NCBI GenBank assembly: GCA_001931875.2
Contig: MSJH02000556.1
Coordinates: 1-64,000, forward strand
Direction of reading: 5' to 3'
DNA length: 64,000 nt
Source of the DNA: Byssochlamys sp. IMV 00236
Taxonomy: Eukaryota > Ascomycota > Eurotiomycetes > Eurotiales > Thermoascaceae
Shown one piece after another: positions 56,851 to 64,000 of the stretch (position 1 is its first letter; every line of letters begins with the position of its first letter). Under the pieces are notes generated by a model. That model was not told where the DNA came from. It saw only the letters and a list, made by a program, of their open reading frames with translations, and did no database searches. A program made the translations under genes and the position numbers.

Positions 56851-58732
56851 GATGGAGTCTTGGAAATATAAGATTGGAAGACGCGAGAGTAAAGTGAGTG
56901 GTTTGATAATGGTTGTAAAGGTGTACGTAGGACTTCAGCTCAGACTAGATGCATTTCTAGGTATCTAAGTAGAGATCAAAGGATTCCAAACTGGACAAGG
57001 AAAGAAAAAAGGTTCTAGGCTACAACTACATACTTCGGGCGCATAAGATATCTATTTCCCTCTATGTAGTTCTGCCGCTAATTTCCGCATTACAATTATT
57101 ACATTACCCCCCTATTTAGTTATAGATTTTGTGTCTAAATCTAGTAGATAGTTATTGCTATTGTTAATTTAATATAGAGGTTCTTTATCTTCTTTTTAAT
57201 AGTTTATCTACTTAATGCATTAAATAGCGTAGAGGTTTTAGCTTAGCTTAGCGGGGTAATTTTTTTATAAAACTCTTTTTTTTTTTTTAACTTTAGTAGC
57301 GATCTGTAGGGCGTTATACACGTTAAAATAGGACTAGCTTCCCTAATATATGTAAGGAACGCAAGAAGAAGAGAGATAGGTGTGTTTAAGTCTTCTTCTT
57401 TTTCTGTATCGAGATAGAGGTGCGTGCCTCTCTCTCTCTCTCTCTATCCCTATCCTGTGGAATGGATTTATGTGGTATGGTACTTTCTATGCTAACTTGG
57501 AGATGACGGCAGGATGTGTACTCTGTTTTTTCTACGGTGAGGGTTATTATCCGGGAGTATATATATTTGAGGACATCTGGGGTGGAAGTATAGATACATG
57601 GTCTAGGTACATACGTATACGTGTGCATCCACACATATATCTATATCTATACGGAAATTGATCCACTTTGTCACTGGAAGGCGTTCACAATAAGTCTAGT
57701 ACTAATGGTGAATTGGATACATATCTGGCGGGGCGTCGTTGATATCCACGAGTTTCACGAATTGCGTCATCTCTACACCCAATTGGGATGGACCGAGGGA
57801 TTTCATTGACATTCGTGACACCTGGTAGACTGGTTTGAGTAGGACAAACTAGGCGTTTACGAGATTTCCCTCCCAAAGGATCCTTGTGCTGGAGCTGCTG
57901 AGACTCCCGGTCCGTGGCCAAGGTGAGTGAAAAGGAGTACAGGCGGGACTTCCGAAAGCTCCGTCTTCCTTCAATTTCCGTTGGTGATTGATTGTTTATC
58001 TTTTCCCTGCTTCTTTCCCGTTGTTCTGGCTTAATTCTTCTGTATTGACTTTAGACGATCGTGCCCCATGCAAGGATGTCAGCGACTGACCGACCCGCTG
58101 GATCCCCCGCCCCATACGCCGTTGGCACACGGAAGATAGTACAATGCTACCTAAGCACTGGATGAGAGAAACGTCAAGTCTCGGAGCCACTCAAGGCAAA
58201 GCCCAGGCTGTTCCATTCGGGAGAAGCTGCACCTTGCAATGTCTACCTAACCCATCCCGCTGTCTCGAATATGCCGGACCCCTGCTCCATCCAGTCGCCA
58301 TCAAATGTCTGCCCCAGAGCTCCTCTCCGTCCTGCTCTGCGTTGAACACAATTGCGAACATGCAGGGACAGCCGCTGAGCCGCTTCTTCCGCTCAAGCTT
58401 GTGTGCAGCCCCGAACTTCCGCCCCCCCTCACTAAGCCTCCCATAGCCGCCACCCGCCAAAGTGCGTAGTCACCTAGTACCAACAACTGCCGATCATATT
58501 GGGGGCCCCTGATAACGCCAGGCAAAACAGACCTAAATAGGCAAAAAGTGAATTCTCACGCAAGATGGATATCAATAATGTATACAAAATGCCATAACCA
58601 AAAACCGCACAAAGAGATTCGTGTCGTGATCAACGTAGAGACAAGGAGGATTCAAAAAGCAGCAAAATCGAACTGCTCCAAGAGTCGCAGCCCGCAGTTT
58701 CGGATGTGGAGCGTCTCGCATTTGTAGATCGT
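56851..58732. other. Intergenic, with AT-rich patch 57060-57380
   Basis: No supported gene. The 57060-57380 part is very AT-rich with TA-rich words, like RIP-degraded DNA. A CT microsatellite lies near 57429-57446. The rest is ordinary composition. Confidence 0.4.
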
Positions 58733-61700
58733 TCATGAAGGCGGCATCATTGTCCAGGTTGTCGCGTCACACGTTACTTCCTCGAAACTGTGAAGAACAC
58801 TGAAGCCCATTCCGGACAAGCTATCGAAGTTTCCATCGCCGTCGACCTGCAGGCAACCCCCACGTTAGCGATCTCCCAGAAAAGTAGTGCTCAGACGATC
58901 CAAGACAAGTGGCAAAAAAGAGGAAACAGAAAAAAAGAAAGAAAAGACTTACACAATCTAGAACCGCAGCATCAGCTCCCTGCTGACGGATCTGCTTAAT
59001 CCCAAGCAAGATGAGCCCCTGCATGAGACTGGCATATTCACCCACGGATGGCGAGATTACCACGGAAGAGATGCCTCCAGCTACTGCGTGTGTCTCCTTA
59101 AGGACAGGCATATACTCCGCCAGGATTGAACGGTCGTTATAGACCACCACACTGCCAATTACCGCGCCATCATCCGGCCGCTTTGCCCTGATAATGCCGC
59201 AGTCTGGCGCGCCGTTCAAAGCCAGCTTATAGATCTCCATCACTCCTTGCCTCGAAGTGGTTTTGATGTGATCGAGGATAGACTCGGCATAGTCCCACCC
59301 GTAGACCAAATCGTAGTGTACCTCCGCGTTCCGTAGGCTCTTTGCCAACTCAGTCGGTGGTGACCAGGTAGAAAGATTGCGCAACACGACGCTGCACACT
59401 GGCCGCGAGAGCGCCGTGTTCCAGCCGAGGTTGGCAAACCATTGTCGCAGTCTTTTGCGCTCCACCGGGTTCACCGTTGGAATGCCCAGGTAGATACCCG
59501 GAAGACGGGAGCCCAACTGGAACCTCTTCATTCCCTTGCGCTGAAGCAGTGTCCGGATGGCTCGGTTGTGGAGCGAATGGCCAATTGACAGCTTCCGTCT
59601 ATTGGGGTCGACAATCAAAGAACCAATAACGCCAGTACCAGTAGATCTGAAAAAGTACGTCGAACAGAATCCGTATAGTGCTTGTGTGCTGCTGTTTCGC
59701 ACTACGAAGTGCGCCTCGACAACGTCATCCATCCGTAGCAAGAAGCTGTTCGACGTGACGCCGGTCAACTCCGACCGTTGGCCCTGAGAACAATCCTCTC
59801 TAACGGCAGCCAGCAGAGCATCCAACGCGCGTGAATCCCTTTCTTCGTTCCATGCCTCAACCAACCAGTGTTGTCTCGATTGATGAAGCTTTTGGCTATG
59901 ACTGATTGAGCCCGGCAACGATCCTGTTGGTGTCAACTCTCCATACAGCACCTTTACCAAGGCCCGTAGAGCAGTTTCTGTGAAGTCGTATGTACAAACG
60001 TAGGTTCCGATTGACTGATCCATGGCAAAATCATACGGTGAACTGACGGACACAACTATAAGGGGTTTCTCCCGTCGCTCGCCCGTTTGCGAGAACTGCG
60101 ACTTGCATATCATCGACACGTGCTTGGTGAAGCCATACTGATAGAGATTTCGATTGGCATCCGCAGTGACGACAATAACCGCGTTTGCTCTGTCGATGAG
60201 ATTCTCATGGACCGGCCGGACACCGTTGGCAGTGTACGAAGTATGCAAAACGCGTCCGCTCCTTTGCCGTGCGAGAGATCTCCCTAGTTCTCTAAAGACT
60301 GTCTCCCCACTGATCACGGACGCACTTTTCTCCCAGGCCATCGGGTCAGGGGACGAGTTGATATTCTCTGCCATCGATCGAGATGCAGCTGAGGTCGGAA
60401 GCGGCTTGACCAAGGGAGTGAGAAGTAATAATTCTTCGTCGGGCTCCAGGACATTGGGCAGCGGGAGTAGATTGTCCTTGTCTCGGACAACGGTGATAGA
60501 GTTATTATAAGCTCTCGTCGAGAGGTCAGTGTGGGATGGCTGCAAATTTGATAGAGCACTCAGTCCAGGAGGGTTTAGAGCTTGGTCCCACGAAGTACAT
60601 CGCGACTTCATGTCAAGAACTCTTCGCAGCGACTGTTCTATGCGGGTGCGGCTGATAATTCCATTTTCCACTCCAAGCTTCAAGCCGTTTATGGCCTCCT
60701 GTTGGATAGGAAATGACTTGCAGAGAAGAATAACATCGCAGCCTGCCTTCATGGCCATTACCGTCCCTCCTCCAACACCAATATTGTGAGTCAGTGCTTC
60801 CATTTCCAGGCATTCGGAGACGACGACGCCGTTGAACTTGAGATCCTTCCGCAGAAGATCATCCACGACTTGTTCCGACAGGCAAGCATGCATGACATTT
60901 ACGCCAGCAGACGACATTGCGACACCGCCAACCATCATCGCATCTATCCCTTGGGCAATGGCACTCCGAAATGGGACCAGCGCACTCAGACTCAGTTGCT
61001 CTAGTGAATCTGTGATGATAGGGACATCCGTCTGAGAGCCTAGGAATTCTAGATTGCCGTACGAAGGAAAGTGCTTCCCGCAAGTGACAAGACCCGCCTC
61101 CTGATAGCCTTTCATGAACTCAACGCCGTACTGCGAGACTTCCTGTGGATCATCTCCCGTTGTTCGCACACCAAGGGGCTGATTACGCACATTAGTGAGG
61201 ACATCCAGGACCGGACCGAGAATCCAGTTGACACCGACGGCTTTGAGCTCCTGAGCCGTGGCTGTAGCTACTTCACGAGCGAGTTTCTTCGAGCCAGTGG
61301 CGGCGATGCCCATTGCACTGGGAAACTGCCGGATGTAAATCTCGTCAAAGAGACTGTTAACACCGCCATTCTCCTGGTCTAAAGCAATCATCAGGGGCAC
61401 AGGATGGCCAGCATCTCGGGCGATCGTTTGCAACTCATGGACCAGCTGCGCTGCATCCTCGGCCGCTGTTTCTCCGTCAGCCAGGGAACATCCATGACAA
61501 GAATAGGACCGGAGGGTGGGAGTGCAAGGTATGGGAAATCAGAGAGATTTACATTTGAGATTTTTAGCTGTCAGCAGAACGGCGCCCAGATGGCAGTCCT
61601 CAATCAAGGAACGAATCTGGGGATCGACGGTGGTACCATCAAACCCCATCATGAAGAGCTGGCCCATCTGTCTGTAACAGCGAATCAGACATGGCAGCCA

Positions 61701-61887
61701 TGGTCAGCGACGGCCTCCAAGACTGAAACATGCAGATATAAAGAACTGGGAATACAAAAGGTTGGGATCGTGTGATCCTCCACCAAAGGGACAATATTCA
61801 ACAATGATCACAACATTGCCAAGACGGTGAGGCTCACCTATCTAGGTCCTCCCAGCCCGGAGGCAATGCATCCTCCTTCGGGGCCAT
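58733..61887 (-). CDS. GH3 (NagZ-like) protein fused to tandem GNAT domains
   Basis: Four exons (61887-61838, 61671-61553, 61465-58953, 58846-58733; introns of 166, 87 and 106 bases) give 931 aa. The first 330 residues are a GH3 barrel like bacterial NagZ beta-N-acetylglucosaminidase: MGQLFMMGFDGT, LLTAKNLKSAEDAAQLV, IALDQENGGVNSL and GKHFPSYG. A GH3 second domain follows (about 370-580). The C-terminal part holds an acetyltransferase domain with the acetyl-CoA loop NRRKLSIGHSL (about 675-690) and a second GNAT-like domain ending in GMGFSVLHSFEEV. No signal peptide is seen, so it should act in the cytosol. Canonical catalytic residues are altered: the nucleophile motif reads VVSECLEM (Glu274 where NagZ has Asp) and the Asp-Ser-His loop reads GSQ (199-201). 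It is divergent from nagB, which places it in N-acetylglucosamine use. Confidence 0.9.
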
Positions 61888-63471
61888 GGTGGCCCGATTG
61901 GGATTGCCAATACAGACACGACAGAACGACACGCTGTCTCAGCTACTGCAAAAAGATGTTAAGTTCATGGACCGCTGAGAAGAGGCCCGCCACGAGTCTG
62001 CAAACGGTCAAAGAAGCTTGGGCCGCCGTTGTTTCCGCGGTAGCTCTGCTTCCGAGGCTCAACTCAGCTGGATACGCACGGGATGCGAACTTCCCCAACC
62101 TAGCAGTCTAAGCTACTGGTCCCTGCGCAGCAGTACAACGGATACGGACGGGAGAAAGAAAATCCCCAGCGGTCAAGTTAGACAATCAATGGCCGGGAAT
62201 GAGACAGACAGCTAGAGCCGCAGAGGAGAGTTGCAACGGGCGCCTCCCTGGAGCTGGAGCTAAGATTCCCAGCCGGACGGGGAGTTCTCGAGCGAGGCTG
62301 CTCACGTGCCCAGTCTGGGGGTGATACGCGTCTGGTAATTAACTTATCTCCGGGGAAAGATAAGAGGTTTGATACCGTCATCAATACCGATCCTCGGTCA
62401 CGTAAGTTACCCTGGACGATACAGATCTCGGACGCTTAACCGTATCGGGAGAAGGCCATCGAGCCTATGGCATCCTTGCGGATAAGTTCATCCGGACCGG
62501 GTGTGACGTCGGACTCGATATCGTCTCTCTCGATGTAACGTTGGGCATCCTGACTCAGCAGCCTGCCAAATGCGACGTAACTAACGGTCTGTAGTTTTAA
62601 AAGAGTGATAATACCCATGATACAGCCCGTACGGCGCATTCGGTCTCCATACAAGCGGTATTTTCACGGCGTACACTATATCTCCTAGGATGGAGAGAGG
62701 TCTGCCACCGTAGTACTCTGTAGCACTCTTCAATGAAACCCTCTACCGGCCCGATAGATAGATTGGCAGTTGCGGTTTCTTCCCGATCTTGCGCAAAGGC
62801 TTACGAATGGAGATCACGAGAATTGTTCCCTTTGGTCGAGACAGACAGGTCTTGATGGATGCCGGGTTCCCATTACAGAAACCGGAAAAGCCAAGCATCG
62901 AGCTTCCATTACACGAGGAGGAGGAGCAATACCATAGGATAGAAGAGAAAAAGAGACAGTATAACGACAACATGACTCTTCTAGACAGACGAATCAAAAC
63001 AGGACGAGCAGAGCGTGCTGTGACTATGGGTCCTGAGAGTGACGGAGATGGTAACCTGCAAACCGGGCATGATGCACTCATGATGGCAGAGGAGAATCTT
63101 CAGGTCCCATTGCCTTTTTTTGCCCCATAGCTGGACCCTGGGACCTGGCCTGCCTGCCTAAAGGGAACTAAGTCTTGCCGTCACTGGCACATGGTCCCTG
63201 AGGCCAGAAAAGGTTACCGGCTACCGCCTACAGCTTTTTTATCTCACAGTTCCTATCACTGCGCGCATTCCTCCCTCACTTCTCTTTTCGATTTCTCGTT
63301 GTGTAGACGCAGTTATCTTCACAAAGATTCCTGCATCTTGAATTATTCCACTGCCTTTGTGCGTTAAACTGCGTCTATCTGCTTCCTGCAGTCGAACTTC
63401 TTATCTTTCTGTTATTACCAGTTAGTTCTATTATACGCCACTGGTGACGTCGTCACATCCGCCTTTCCATC
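61888..63471. promoter_or_regulatory. Divergent promoter, GH3-GNAT / nagB
   Basis: 1.6 kb lie between the two divergent starts, enough for shared control by a GlcNAc-responsive factor. It contains one doubtful ORF (62807-63130). The last 200 bases before nagB are CT-rich, as in fungal core promoters. Confidence 0.5.
62807..63130 (+). CDS. Doubtful ORF, 107 aa
   Basis: An ATG-led hydrophilic frame with a charged helix (HEEEEQYHRIEEKKRQY). I do not recognise it. It may be a small gene inside the divergent promoter or chance. Confidence 0.25.
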   Translation: MEITRIVPFGRDRQVLMDAGFPLQKPEKPSIELPLHEEEEQYHRIEEKKRQYNDNMTLLDRRIKTGRAERAVTMGPESDGDGNLQTGHDALMMAEENLQVPLPFFAP

Positions 63472-63909
63472 ATGTGAGTGAGATAATCCGCATACTGGAC
63501 ATCGAGCCATCCTGTCTTTGAGTAAGAGAAGTGAAAAGAGTAATTTTGTTGCTAATATATGATTTTCTGATATCTAGGAGAGTAATAATCAGAGAGAACC
63601 CTCAGGGTGCCTCAGAATACATTGCGGAGTATATTATCAGTATGTCCCCCTGCTTACCTTTAGTAAATTCAGTTTGATGATAGCGCTTGCATATATCCAT
63701 GCCTTTGCTATATGTTATGTCCTCTGCAAGCACTAGCTCTAATACTCTTGTCCAACATAGGCCGCATAAAGGACTACAAGCCAACCCCGGATAAACCCTT
63801 TGTATTGGGTCTCCCGACTGGAAGCAGCCCTGAGATCATCTACAAGATCCTTGTGCAGCGATACAAGGAAGGGGAGATCTCATTTCGCAATGTTGTTACA
63901 TTCAATATG
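63472..63909 (+). CDS. nagB: Glucosamine-6-phosphate deaminase, 5' part
   Basis: Visible exons are 63472-63473 (AT), 63578-63639 and 63761-63909, giving the first 71 residues. The third intron begins at 63910 and the gene continues beyond the window. The enzyme converts glucosamine-6-phosphate to fructose-6-phosphate and ammonia, the last committed step of GlcNAc breakdown. The N-terminus [20 protein letters not shown], then [18 protein letters not shown] (phosphate-binding loop) and FRNVVTFNM, are diagnostic; the next expected residues are the catalytic DEY. Intron 1 (104 bases) splits the start codon as AT|G, and intron 2 has 121 bases. The neighbouring divergent gene is the GH3-GNAT protein, a partner found in fungal GlcNAc clusters. 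Confidence 0.92.
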
Positions 63910-64000
63910 GTAAGTCTCCTGAAACGAAAGACTTGCCTGGCACGTCCAAAGGACAGATGCGTGTAGAAGACTGCAAACCTATATTGAATATGAGAATGGC

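Overview
The window is nuclear DNA of a filamentous ascomycete, most likely Eurotiales and probably Aspergillus or a close relative. The evidence is many short introns (about 50-170 bases) with GT..AG ends and CTAAC-like branch sites, compact genes, and proteins that read like those of Aspergillus (an XprG-type Ndt80 factor, a non-canonical hexokinase, peroxins and thiolase, a CALB-type lipase). I rebuilt exon structures by hand. For every multi-exon gene given as complete, the exon lengths sum to a multiple of three and the joins restore family motifs. Species is not determined.

Layout. 1-12.8 kb: a Pex23/Pex30-family peroxin (-), the TIM23 motor subunit Pam16 (+), an Ara2-type aldo/keto reductase (+), a Trf4/Cid14 poly(A) polymerase (-) and a double-GFA-domain zinc protein (-). 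12.8-18 kb: gene-poor DNA with two tiny metallothionein genes (24 and 23 aa) on either side of a TA-flanked inverted-repeat element that contains an assembly gap. 18-35.6 kb: a dense housekeeping block with glucosidase II beta subunit, Rtf2, mitoribosomal protein mL50 (tentative), 3-ketoacyl-CoA thiolase, an unrecognised CxxC-tailed protein, DAHP synthase, a Cox14-like assembly factor, a DUF2458-type protein and an atypical hexokinase. 35.6-47.1 kb: an accessory stretch with long non-coding DNA, a 74-aa Hva1-TUDOR gene, two secreted lipolytic enzymes of unrelated families (Candida rugosa-type and CALB-type), an AT-rich patch with diverged repeats, and an intron-containing tRNA-Pro(CGG). 48.5-64 kb: an Ndt80/PhoG transcription factor (XprG/VIB-1 type), about 5 kb of apparently non-coding DNA, an APH-type kinase gene with an apparent frameshift, and a divergent pair made of a GH3-GNAT fusion protein and glucosamine-6-phosphate deaminase. 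The deaminase gene runs off the right edge.

The most interesting block is the right end. GlcN-6-P deaminase beside a GH3 protein is the core of the N-acetylglucosamine catabolic cluster known in filamentous fungi. An Ndt80-family regulator and a hexokinase-family protein also lie in the window, which resembles either the RON1/HXK3 members of that cluster or the XprG/XprF-type starvation regulators. The GH3 protein lacks the usual nucleophile aspartate and the Asp-His catalytic loop and carries tandem acetyltransferase-like domains, so its chemistry is an open question. Other points of note are the twin metallothioneins, a start codon split by an intron, and RIP-like repeat decay.
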